A stretch of DNA of 64,000 bases. It comes from Casuarius casuarius (lineage: Eukaryota > Chordata > Aves > Casuariiformes > Casuariidae). A model generated the notes under the pieces. It was not told the DNA's origin and did no database searches. It saw nothing but the letters and a program-made list of their open reading frames with translations. Each line of letters begins with the position of its first letter. Within the stretch, counting starts at the first letter, position 1. The stretch lies in the NCBI GenBank assembly GCA_003342895.1, contig PTFA01000230.1, positions 124,001-188,000 of the forward strand, read 5' to 3'. Positions 1 through 11,600 of this stretch are shown piece after piece. A program made the position numbers and the translations under genes.

Positions 1-70
1 CTTAGCACATTTTGAAAACTTCATGCAAAAATGCAATTGTCAAATATATGGTATGGTGTCTCTTTCCAAG

Positions 71-3000
71 GACCCTGAGCACAAGCAAGCTGAAGACATC
101 CATTCTGGCTTCAAAGAGCTCATGGCTGTCATCAACAAACCCAGAAATACCTACTTACTGAAAAGTGCCAACCGAATCTACGTGGAAAAAACCTACCCAT
201 TACTGCCTGTAAGTTGAATAGTTTTATCACAGAGAGGAGCAAAAAAGTTGCAAAAAACATTTCTCATTTTAATTACTTGTCATTAATAGAAGCTCTCCTT
301 GAATACAGTTTTCCCTTGCAAATGAAGAGCTCTGGATTCCAGTGATAAAGTTCATTGGAAAATACCAGTTGGTCTGCCCACAGTATTTAAGGATGCATTC
401 CCCTTTAATTGCAATGTTGGAATTCCTTTTAATGCAATTTAGCTTTATTACTGGAACCCTCAATATACATAATCACAAATGAGACATGAAAATAAGCACA
501 TCCATTGGATATGCACAGTCTTCTTCCCTTTTCCAAATAAATGTTGGAACAAGGGCAGGGAATTTTCTGTTATTGTGTTATTTCTTAACTGTCAACTCAC
601 AGCTCAGTGCAGAGTGAAATGTTAAATCCTGCAGTTTTCCATGCCATGGGAGGCCCAGGAGCTAAGAACTTCCCTTTGGGACTGAAAAATACAGTATAGT
701 AAAGAACTTTTTTTTGTATGACATTTTTCAGACGTACTTACAGTTAAGTAAGAACTACTACAGTGGAGAACCACAAAAGGTTAACTTTAAGACAGCACCG
801 GAACGAGTCAGAAAGGAAATCAACACCTGGGTTGAAAAACAAACTGAGGGTAAGCTGAGCTCAACCCCAACATCTTTTCTCTCTTATTAACTCAGTCTGC
901 TGTTTCTTTTGGGCAGGTGGCCTTGTTTCCACAAGTAGTAATGCAGCAGCCAGGTCCTGAAGGACCTGATGGTGGAAACAGGGCAGATGGGCAGCAAGAG
1001 GAGAGAGAAAGAGCAGCACTTGAACAGCTTCAAATACCTGATCCAGAACTCAGTGAGTTCCCTGAGGAAATTCCCATCAACTCTACTGAGCTCTGCATCA
1101 GCTGCCCCTCAAACAGGACTTCCACCCCGGTACTGCACCCACGTACCACAGGCATAGCAGAGAGAGGGGAGAAACACCTCAGGCTATCAGCTTGGGTGCT
1201 CATACTCCAAGGCAGGTGGGAACGCCTACCTAACTGTATCATCCTACACCGGCCAGAGGTGCAAACCTCCTTTCATCTGGCATAACCAACTGGCAGGGGG
1301 ACTATGTAGCTTTCTTCTTCCAACTGGTTGCCATGAAGGTGTGACTTTTTTTTTTTTTTACAAAGGAGTCTATTCCTGTCAGCCAGCCAGAAGAACTGGA
1401 CAGGAAACAGCTTTAGAAACAATAAACAGACCAATTCATTTATGTTAGGGAGGTCATTTAGGGAGTAGCATACTGAAGCATGGATCTTTTCACTACAGAG
1501 TTGAATTGAGGGAAAGCCCAATTGAAACATGCCATGCACGGACATATATACATATATTAAGATAAAACCTGACTCTTCTGATTCCAAAAGGCAAAATCAA
1601 GGATTTCCTGAATCCACAAACTGTGCAAAGCTCCACCAAGTTGATCCTGATAAATGCTATTTACCTCAAGGCAGACTGGGAAGTGAAATTTCGGGCAGAA
1701 AGCACACATCTGCAACCCTTCCGACTGAGCAAGGTAAGCTCCTCTGATATCCTCCTTACAGTGAACAGCCTGGTGACAGCAGCCACTGCTGAAATCTTTC
1801 TATTTCATAAGTACTTTAGTTATCCCTGCGGTAACTAGACTGTCTGTGAAAAGCTAGTTACTGTAAAGTGTGGCAGTGGTCAGCTCACCAATAACATTTA
1901 TGCAACTATGTGAAAGCATGACTTGTGACTGCTGGTCACTGCTCATAAATTTTAGAAAATACATTAAGATGCTGCTCAGGTAAATGTTAACCAGCTCCGG
2001 ATAACAGCTACAGTTTCCAAAAGCACTAGATTGACTTCAGACCTTTTTTTTTGTAAAATGGTGCTAGAAGGGCTAGATTGTAAAAATATTATTTTGGGAG
2101 TCCATGCTCCACGGACAATCAAAGATACTTCACGAACAACATGACATGTCATAGTTGAATATGGTACTCAGGCTTCTGTACTGCCCAGCCTGGCTAAGCA
2201 GGAACATACCATCTCAAATACAGCTGTAACAGGGTACCGCTGAATGATGGGGAGAGATTAATAGAAATGTTAATGTCATGTATCCAGAAGAGATGTAAAT
2301 GAATTCACACCAAAAGAGCTCTGTACAATTTCCACCAACTGAAACTCTGCCTTCTGAATAGCACTTATACATTGGCTGCTTACCTGAATGGAGGGAAGGC
2401 TATACTAAGAGATGTTACATACTCCTGAAAAGGTGACTACCTACCAGAAATTCCCCTCATCGTGAGTCCCTTTGCAGACATTAGTGTTATCTTCTGCCAA
2501 GAACTGTGAGGTACAGCGCAATCAGCCAGTCACTTTTTATTGACAGAGAGAAAGGACCACAGAAAAACTGTGAAAAATACTCTCATCTTCTTAAACCATA
2601 GCTGATTTTCTGCCGTAGCGTGGAAAGGTCATATCCCATACCCACTCCATCCCCCTAATCCTTGCAGACTTTTCTAACTCTCTTCTTCCCTCCCCTGTGG
2701 GTTGCTATGCACACTCTGGGAAGAAGAGAAAATCAGGCTGTTCAGGCCATAACAAATTGGTCTGGGACAAACACCAAGATAAGCAATATTGTCTGCTCAA
2801 GAAAAGCTTTGGAAAAAAAATGACAAACCACTATTATAAAAGCTGCTTCCAAAAGTTTCCTCTCTCTCTACTGCCCTGAGTCATCTTCATCCTTCATTTC
2901 AAGGAATAAGTTCTTACTGCTTCTAAGTCAATAAATAAATACTTCACAGAACAAGACAAAGCCTGTGAAGATGATGTATATGAGAGATACATTTCCAGTT

Positions 3001-5153
3001 CTCATCATGGAAACAATGAATTTCAAAATGATTGAGCTGCCATACGTGAAACGTGAACTCAGTATGTTCATCCTCCTTCCCGATGACATCAAAGACAGCA
3101 CTACAGGTCTCGAACAGGTAAAAAAATATATATAACTTTCTCTTTGTTACATCCAAGACAAATTACATATTTCTCTAAATGATGTATTTCCACACACAAC
3201 ATTGTAAATACCTAAACTGAAAGGCACATCTTCAGCATATATATACCTTCTGGTGGGTAAGATGAGGACTAGCAAATGCAGTTGACTTGTTCTTCCAGCC
3301 AAACTACAAAAGGTACAGGGTTAGAACCAGCATCACCTTTTGCTAACATATTAACAGTGTCCAAAACTGAAAGTTATTTCCGCAGCCAATAGGAGAACTG
3401 TCTCTGAAATTTCATGAAATTTTTTATCCAATGCCAGGTGTGTTGTAAGAACAGAGAAACAGAATATAGGGGGGTGAGATGAGGAAGGAAAATCCTTGCA
3501 GGAGTAATATGGGTGGTTTGACTACAGATATATCCTCTTGGCTTGATGAAATTTTGTCAATATTAAAAGAATGAGTCATCAGGAGGAGACTGAGAGAAAG
3601 GAATTTACTGTCACATGGAACTGTAGAGTTGGATGGTTTTTGACAGCTCCCCTGGACAGATAATCTGCTTGCAAATGAATAGTCTGAGGCAAATCTGTTC
3701 GTTTTGTATTGCCACCTAGTCACTAAATAAATAAATAAATAAGTGAGAGACTGGAGATCATATCTCCTCCTCCTGGCTGTGCATTTTAATCTCCTCCGCT
3801 AGCTGAATTAATTTCCTTTAAAGCCTACCTCATTTTGTCCCTGACATCCCAAGAAAATTTGTCCATATTGCATGCCCTTAGTTTGGTAAGAATGCAACAG
3901 TTTCAGCACTGTGCATAATCAGATGCTTAGCTCTGCAACAGCCCAATGCTTGTCACCCAACCCTACATGAACTGCAAGAGATAAATGTCCCTTCTCTGCA
4001 CATTCAAGAGGGACAGTACTGCACAAGTAGTCAGAGCCTCTCCCTGAGATAATGTGTGTGGAACGGATACCTCTTCTCTCTGGCCTGGAATTTTGTTCAC
4101 CATCTCGTTCTGATTCTGTTTGCTTCCAAACACATACATCTGCTGTCTCAAAAACTAGGATTTGGTGAGGCTGCAGTTGCTACAATAGTAAGATCTGCCA
4201 TCATAGTTACTAAAATTGCAAGGTTGCTAAATCCTTGGATCTGTCATGTCAAACATACCATTCATTGCTCTCCTCCATTTGATATGAGCTGAAATCTGGT
4301 GGCACAGTGCCCAGGAAGGAGAGTTGCGGTAACAGATGTTGCTGGAAGCAGTTTGTTTTAAAATTTCCAAAGAAATATGTGGAATAGCTGGTTCTATGGA
4401 AGTGGACCAAACCACCTGCCACACAGCCGAGAATCTCCCAGCAATTTTGTTCACACTGGGAGAAAAGAAACATTCCTGCTCCAGACTAAATTAAAAGAGA
4501 GTAAAGAACTACTTCAGGGGCTGGAAGCTAAAGGCAGTTAAATGCCTTATCTTTCTTCTGCAATGAATGTAGCAGAGGTGCTACTCAAAACCTTGCAGCA
4601 GTAAGTCTGGTGCCTGTTGCAAACCAAGCTTTTGATCATCAGTAATACCAACTTATATTTCATGCTTTCAGTTAAGTGTTAAATTCATCTTTTAATTTTT
4701 TTCTTTGTAATTATTAAATCCCTCCTCTTTCTTAAACTGCAGCTGGAAAGAGAACTGACGTATAAGAAACTGTCTGAATGGTCTGATTCCAAGGAGATCA
4801 CAGAAACTACTGTGGATCTGTACCTGCCTAAGTTCAAAGTGGAGGAGGATTATCAACTCGGAAATACTCTGATAAGCATGGGAATGACCACTGCCTTCAG
4901 TGGTAACGCTGATTTCAGTGGAATCACTGAGAGTGATTTGGGGATCTCTGAAGTTATTCACAAGTCTTTTGTTGCAGTTGATGAGAAAGGCACTGAGGCA
5001 GCAGCTGTTACGGCTGTAATTGCGGTAACATCAGGTCCATTTATCCCGGAGGTTCTGAAATTTAAGGCTGACCACCCTTTCCACTTCTTCATCAGACACA
5101 ACAAATCCAAGATCATCCTCTTTTTTGGCAAATTCTGCTCCCCCACAGAATGA
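71..5153 (+). CDS. SERPINB10/MENT-like clade B serpin, 5'-truncated by window edge (last five coding exons)
   Basis: Five coding exons with canonical splice sites lie at 71-208, 732-849, 1591-1733, 2950-3117 and 4743-5153 (stop TGA), giving 325 residues. The sizes 138/118/143/168 nt are those of ov-serpins. The first visible exon starts inside the C-D loop ([14 protein letters not shown]), as in the MENT-like gene at 13667, so the start-codon exon and a loop exon should lie left of the window. Serpin landmarks are NAIYLKADW (exon 1591), [19 protein letters not shown] (exon 2950), the hinge [10 protein letters not shown] and the C-terminal strand [20 protein letters not shown]. The hinge has small residues, so an inhibitory mechanism is plausible. 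The reactive loop lacks any Arg or Lys between the hinge and P6'. The protein ends with Thr-Glu after the usual Cys-Ser-Pro end. It is a tandem paralog of the next gene. Orthology to one named bird gene is uncertain, because exon 2950-3117 looks more MENT-like than its neighbour's does, but other exons look less so. Confidence 0.88.
3724..3742. repeat. (TAAA)n microsatellite
   Basis: About five tandem TAAA units lie in the last intron of the first serpin gene. It is a short simple repeat with no evident function. Confidence 0.85.
4743..5153 (+). CDS. Last exon of the first MENT-like serpin, carrying the reactive-centre loop
   Basis: This exon begins after a pyrimidine-rich acceptor (..aaactgcag) with [13 protein letters not shown] and ends at TGA 5151-5153. 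The hinge [10 protein letters not shown] starts at 4983. Counting from P17 puts nominal P1-P1' at Ser-Gly (5031-5036), within [17 protein letters not shown]. The segment between P1 and the following DHPF is two residues longer than in SERPINB6, so the true scissile bond is uncertain. It is an intact 136-codon exon plus stop, with no frameshift. Confidence 0.88.
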   Translation: MERELTYKKLSEWSDSKEITETTVDLYLPKFKVEEDYQLGNTLISMGMTTAFSGNADFSGITESDLGISEVIHKSFVAVDEKGTEAAAVTAVIAVTSGPFIPEVLKFKADHPFHFFIRHNKSKIILFFGKFCSPTE

Positions 5154-6834
5154 GTTGTTCCTTACTTCCAGGCAGCACCCGAAGTTCATTGTTCTATGTG
5201 AGAATGTAAACTGCAGCCTTAAAAGCTCAGCCTTAAATCATGTAGCCATAGGTACTGAAAATATACATCCTTATGTCTTTGCACCCCATGTACGGCACCA
5301 CCCAGAGATGACCCCATGCCTCAAAAGCCATCACTGTACTGCCCCTTCCCACTGTTCTGACAAGATGGTCCTTCACAGAAGCAGAGTACAGAATTTTGCT
5401 CTCCTGCATCAAAGCTGCTGTTCTGGCTTGTTGTTTGAGAGTGACGTGGAGGCATAAAGGCTCTCTGCACACAAGCCGTCAGCTAGCCCCATGTCGGCAA
5501 CTGATTTAAGGGAAGTGCAGTCCATCCTCTTAAATCTCCTGGACAGGAAAAAAACCCAGAAAGGAAAAAACTTATAGAAATCTATATGCTCTCTTTCCCT
5601 CAATGGGAAAACTGTATTTGCACTGCAATTGTTTCTTTATGTTCCTTTCAAATTTAAAGTCTTTTGGAAATTACCAAACTTTAATACAAACTCAGAATCA
5701 TCTCAAAATGCCACTTATCTCCCTCTGACTCTCTTATATACACAGACACACGGCATTCATTCTCTGCTGCCCTTGCAGCTTCATGCAAATGATCCAGCCC
5801 ATGATGCTCACTTGCTGACTTCTGATCACCTTGAAAGATTCACTATGCTGGTATGACCTCACAACTAATGGTTCATCTCTGTCTTATGCATAGCCACTTG
5901 TCATCATGAGCTCCTAAGAATCTTTTTTTTGAGAGAGAGGTGGTACAGACCCCTCACACCCATTTTGTCCTCATTTCCCTAATCTGTATAGGTTAAGATT
6001 GCTAAGAGTTCCAGTGAGCAGAATTGCTACGAAATCTACCAGCAAAATGCTTTCTTGCTAACCCTTATACATATTCAATGTAAAATCTCAGTATACAAAT
6101 CTACTGCTTCTTTTTAATTCGACCTAATTATACCTGTTTCCTGGCTAGTATCTGCACATTTTCCTTGCTACCTGTATCACTGTTGAATGTAAGATTTGTA
6201 ATTTAGGAGTGCATCTCAGCAAAGATAGTTATAGTGTTGACAAGAACACCGGTGGGATTTGGACAGATGCTTTACTTCATAATTTTGCCATGATCTGCAT
6301 TCAGTCCAATAAATGAACTTTGAAGTTGTGTTTGTGCTATTCAAGATACCTGGTTCTCTAAGTGCATCCTGTAAGCTGCATGGCTGATCTGCATCTGTTT
6401 CCATTCCTGCAATTCCAAATCAAGAGCCACATCACGCCAATTGACAAGGAGTCAAGGCACTAACACACCAGTGTCTTGTTTCCATCAGACTCCCGACAGC
6501 ATATGCTATCTTAGACATTTACTAAACATACAAATTAAATTATACTCTGTGATGAGCAAGTTTTTGCTCACTGAATCAAGGCATTTGAACTTTTCTTTCT
6601 CTGTAAGCATTCAATATGCCATTTTGAAACAATGCTTACTGCACCGCTGCCCTTCCTGGGAGTTACTGAGAAGGCTTATTTTCCTGTCACAACACATTAG
6701 AAATACAAAGTCTGACTAGAGCCTACAGTCCAGAAGAGTGGCTTCCAACAAAGCCTTTTCCCCCTGTACAATAATGAACAATAAATGCTGTATTGGTAAC
6801 ATCAGTCCTTTGACTCTTCCACTGACTTAAGTTC
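5154..6834 (+). other. 3' UTR and downstream intergenic sequence of the first MENT-like serpin
   Basis: No coding sequence is recognised. The first AATAAA on the plus strand is at 6309-6314, with another at 6780-6785, so the 3' UTR may be about 1.2 kb long. No serpin-like exon, RNA gene or clear repeat was seen before the CR1 element begins near 6835. Confidence 0.5.
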
Positions 6835-8553
6835 TTGATACAGGTGATAGAGGAGCCAATGAGGAGAGGTGTTCTGCTGGACCTTGTACTTACAAACAGG
6901 GAAGGGATGGTTGGAGACATGAAGGCGGGGGGCAGTCTTGGTCTGCAGTGACCATGAGATGGTGGAGTTCAGGATCCTGCGAGGAGGGAACAGGGCAAAG
7001 AGCAGGATCACAACCCTGGACTTCAGAAGAGCAGACTTTGGCCTCTTCAAGGACCTGCTTGGAAGGATCCAATGGGATAGGGTCCTAGAAGGAAGAGGGG
7101 TCCAAGAGAGCTGCTTGATATTTAAGGATCACTTCCTTCAAGCTCAAGAACAATCCATCCCAATGAGCAAGAAGTCAAGCAAAGGGGGCAGGGGACTGAC
7201 ATGGATGAACAAGGAGCTCCTGGCAAAACTCAAACAGAAGAAGGATGTGTTTAGAAGGTGGAAGCAGGGACAGGCCACTTATGAGAAATATAGGGAAGTT
7301 GTCTGAGTATGCAGGGACAGGGCTAGGAAGGCCAACGCCTATCTGGAGTTTAATCTAGTGAGGGATGTCAAGGACAACAAGAAAGGGTTTCTCTAAATAC
7401 ATCAGTAACAAAAGGAAGACTAGGGGAAATACGGGCCCACTGCTGAAGGGGCCGTGGTGACAAAGGATACAGAGAAGGCAGAGATACTGAATGTCACCTT
7501 TGTTTCAGTCTTTACTGTTAAGGCCAGCTCTCAGGAATCCCAGGACCTGGAGACCAGAGAGAAAGTCTGGAGAAAGACTTTCCCTTGGAGGAGGAGGATC
7601 GGGTTAGGGATCACTTAAACAAACTGGACTTACACAAGTGCAGGGGCCCTGATGAGATGCATCCACGAGTGCTGAGGGAGCTGGCAGATGTCATTTCAAG
7701 GCCAATCTCAATCATCTTTGAGAGATCATGGTGATCAGGAGAGGTGTCTGAGGACTGGAAGAAAGCAGATGTCACTCCCGTTTCAAAAAGGGCAAGAAGG
7801 AGGACCCAGGCAACTACAGGCCAGTCAGCCTCACCTCAGTCCCTAGAAAGGTGATAGAGCGACTCATCCTGGGCACAATTTCCAAGCATGTGAAGGATAA
7901 GAAGGTGATCAAGAGTAGCTGGCGTGGATTCACAAAGGAGAAATCATGCTTAACCAACCCCATGGCCTTGTCTGATGGAATGACTGGCTGGGTAGACGAG
8001 GGGACAGCAGTGGATGTTGTCTGCCTTGACTTCAGGAAGGCTTCTGACACTGTCTCCCACAACATCCTCATAGGCTAGTTTAGGAAGTGCAGGCTAGATG
8101 AATGGATGGTGAGGTGGATTGAAAGCTGGCTGAATGGCAGAGCTCAGAGGGTTGTGATCAGTGGCACAAAGTCTAGTTGGAGGCCTGTAGCTAGCGGTGT
8201 CCCCCAGGGGTCAACACTGGATCCAATCCTGTTCAACTTATTCATCAGTGGCCTGGATGAAGGGACAGAGTGCACCCTCAGCAAGTCTGCTGATGATACA
8301 AAACTGGGAGGAGTGGCTGATACACCAGAGGGCTGTGCTGCCTTTGAGGGGGACCTTGACAGGCTGGAGAGATGGGCAGAGAGGAACCTCATGAAGTTCA
8401 GCAAAGGCAAGTTCGGAGTCTCCATGCTTGGAGATATTCAAAAGCTGTCTGAACAGGGTCCTGTGCAATGTGCTTCAGGTGACCCTGCTTGAGCAAGGGG
8501 GTTGGACCAGAAGATCTCCAGAGGTCCCTTCCAACCTCAACTATTCTGTGATA
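6835..8553 (+). mobile_element. CR1 LINE fragment, copy A (endonuclease-linker and reverse transcriptase remnants)
   Basis: Translations in shifting frames match the avian CR1 ORF2. From 6938, [20 protein letters not shown] is the end of the endonuclease domain. Near 8010-8070, VCLDFRKASDTVSHNIL is the reverse transcriptase block that usually reads FSKAFDTVSHNIL. At 8162-8300, [20 protein letters not shown] and SADDTKLGG are the later palm motifs, with Ser where the first residue of the xADD box is normally Tyr or Phe. The 3' end carries the diagnostic ATTCTGTG (8543-8550). Stop codons and frameshifts show it is dead. Compared with copy B at 37081 it lacks 614 bp, joined at a 6-bp GGAGTC repeat (8415-8420). 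Its 5' end is truncated near 6835. Confidence 0.93.
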
Positions 8554-8699
8554 GTCTCCAGCCTTTGCATTGATTTTTGCAGCACAGACCCAGCCCTCAC
8601 ACTTCCACTCCACTTCCAAGTGCCTGGTGATGAGGCTCTCACGAACATGAATCTGTGCTCTGGTTGTGCTGTAAGAGCGCTGAAGCTTTGCCTGGTCTG
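8554..8699 (+). repeat. Non-CR1 tail shared with copy B at 38123-38268
   Basis: About 146 bp directly after the CR1 3' terminus, starting TCTCCAGCCTTTGCATTG and ending GCCTGGTCTG, are identical as far as I can read to the sequence following the CR1 copy at 37081-38122. This could be a 3' transduction, an extended tail of a CR1 subfamily, or a dispersed duplication with the CR1. Confidence 0.85.
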
Positions 8700-11600
8700 C
8701 GTTTTGACTTAGCTTTATTAAGAAAATTGTTGTTAAGGTGTGGGAAGGCACATAAGATAAGGCTATGCAAAATAAGAAAAGTAAAAACAAAAACAGAATT
8801 TTTTGTTAGGATGGAATAGCCAGAATAGCAAGCATTCAAGGGGAAAAATACTCACACAAGAAGATATAAAACCTTAATTAAAAAAAAAAAAATCAAGACT
8901 TGGAAGGCAGCAACAAGCAACATTGAGGCTCAGCCTGTTCCAGGAAGCTACAAAGACTTCTCCACTTGAGTGATGTCTGCCTGGCCAGCAGAGACTCAAC
9001 AGGGTTGTGAGCATATCAGTTCTCAGCCTTGTCACATGTTAGTCCTAGCTCTCTGCTGCATTAGCCAACAACTACAGAAAACTCTTGAAGTGTGTATATC
9101 ATGTTTGCAGAGTCACTTTGTGCAACAGTTGCCCAACGGAATGCAAAGAGTTCCATGCAAAAACAAATGAAAGGTCTTCCTATGCTAATTTCATGCAACC
9201 CCTCAGTCATACCATGCTACCGCGTGCTACAAAGCAATACCTCTCAGGCTATCTGAGGAACTACAGACAGTGTCAGCCAGTTGGTGAGGTGCAAGGGGTC
9301 AAACTGGCTGGCCCTGGTACTGAGCTGGTTCTGGTCTCAGTTGTGCTTGGGAGATGCCACAAAAGAGCACACTTCCCAGTAGTAAGACATATTAAGGATG
9401 TGGGGACGAAGGGGTCAGGAGGAGGAAGTGAAAAGAGCCAGTCTGAGGGAACACTCTCTAGAGCTCCTCTACTGTGAACACCACTGGAAGCTCCTTCATT
9501 TGTGTCTCCCTGTACTATTTTCATGGAAACCAGGATCAGGGTCTCAACTCAGGCGAACCCATACCTCCACTTCCCACACTTGTCAATGGCACCTGAGATC
9601 TGGAAGGTGTATCTGCCAGTACTGGAAGATAAGAAAGGTTATAAGCCTTTCAGTTTCCATTATTTCAGAACAATTTAATCCTGCTGATTTGGGATGCCAC
9701 ACTGGATACAGCAAGGGAGGCAGTCCTGGGGATGTGAATTTCGAGTGCAGCATGCTCACCATGCTTGCTATGCTTATTGCAGGAGGCCTGTATGCTCCTG
9801 GAGATTACAGGCTGGCCAGGTACAGGTTTGGATGTGGAGAGGGAAGAGGAGACACATCTGGGGCAGGGCAGCTCCTACGACATGCGCAGGTCCTGGTGTT
9901 CCAATGCTCTTCTCAGCAAGGCCTTTCCCAAGCACTGTTCTTCCTCTACTGTCTGTCACAAAGTGTGCCTTGATGCTTTTGAAAGACAGCTCTTCCACAT
10001 TGGCGATAATACTATCTAATTACCTTTCTAAAATATTCCAGGGTAGCCAGCTGATAGGTTCTACATGACAGCATTTCCAAATAGCTTCTTCCAAGACGCC
10101 CTGCGTTTGTTCTGCATAGTCAAAATTTATAACCCCCAGGTGCACAGACCCTTTCCTAAAAGGCTCCAGGATTTAGAATACTGAAGAAAAATGCACCTAC
10201 AGGAAAGTGCTAAGATAAGCCTCAATAGAAACACATTGTGTGCATGGACTGCTTATTACACAGTGATTCCCTGCCAGTCAAAACACAGTAGATAACATGC
10301 TTTCAGTTTATCCTACATTGAAAGATAGGCCTTTGTTTCCCAGTGCAAATCGCAGTTTCCTAAAATAGTCCCTGGCATCTCTGTGGTACACTGACTTCAT
10401 GACGAGCAGAAATGGCAGACACAGAACACAACAATAAAGACACGGAACTTTACAGTGCTGTTGTATAGTCAGTATCCCAGAGAAGGATGCAGAAAGAAAA
10501 AAGAACCTGCTTTGGAAATGAAATGAAAATCCATCAATATTTTTAAGGTCTTATTTTGCCATCAGTAACAGATACAAGAAAATGACTTTTCAAATGTTAT
10601 TTATACTCTGATCCTGTCAGACTCTATTGCAATAGATGTGATATTTGCTCTCATTTTCTTCCTGAACCTGAACAGGATTTCTTGTAGAGTAAACAATGTA
10701 ATGAGACCTAGTCTAGCACTGATCTAAACTAACATTGAGCCAACCGATTTTTCACTGTGCTGCTTTTTAACCAGACATAACTGAAAGGGAACTGATTTTC
10801 AAGAAATGCTCAAACGATCCACTCAGACTACAGAGTAAACTGAGTACTGGCGCAGGAGTAAAAGAATCAAACAGGCAGAGAGATATAGCTTCACATCGAT
10901 GCTGAGAAGGATGGGGATGACAGATGGCTCCAAATAAGACCAAAATGACTTCATCAGGACACCTGCATAAAAGGATACAGATTTATCACAAGACTTTTTA
11001 TGACTGTTTGTCAAAGCTCAATGCACCTAGAGCCAACAGGCCAGGTGTTTTGATGCTGTGAAACCTTGTTTCTATCATTCTGTTTACAGCAAGTCACCAT
11101 TTTTCTCCTCCATATGGCACGGCAAAATCAAGACCACCTTTTCTTTGGCAGATTTGCTCTCCTTTGAAACTCATCTCTCTCTTACTAAACAGGATCTTGC
11201 AGCAGCTGGAATATACCACAAAGAGTGTCTACACAGTTTGGGTAAGCTTTCTTCATTTTCCTGTATTTTTGGCCAACCTTTGTAGCTTGTGGTATAGTAA
11301 TTTTCATCACTAACCTTTTTTTTCTTCTCTTATTAATTTAGCTAAAGAAGAGATAACAGTCACTTCAGATACGTAGCAGAAACATTTCTTAAGCATATTT
11401 ACCTGACGCTGTTACATATTTAGTGCAACACTGTCAAATAAAATATGGAAGTAAGAAAATAAGACAGATATTCCAGGCACAGAAAATGCACCTACTTAGG
11501 AACAGAAAATGTGAAAAAAGAGGTACATGTAGCATTCTTGAAACCTCGTGTGGCATACATGCCAGTTAGATTCAAAGTGAATAATGCACAAAAATATAAT

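Noticed and set aside
917..1285. 122-codon open frame between exons of the first serpin
   Set aside because: It lies wholly within an intron whose flanking exons join in frame (E|GKI). The content is unlike any serpin.
8398..8790. 130-codon minus-strand frame
   Set aside because: Antisense of the CR1 3' end and its tail. A shadow of the repeat.
9398..9973. 191-codon plus-strand open frame in the intergenic region
   Set aside because: No recognisable domain, low-complexity mix of residues, overlapping open frames in all registers, and no matching splice or poly(A) context.
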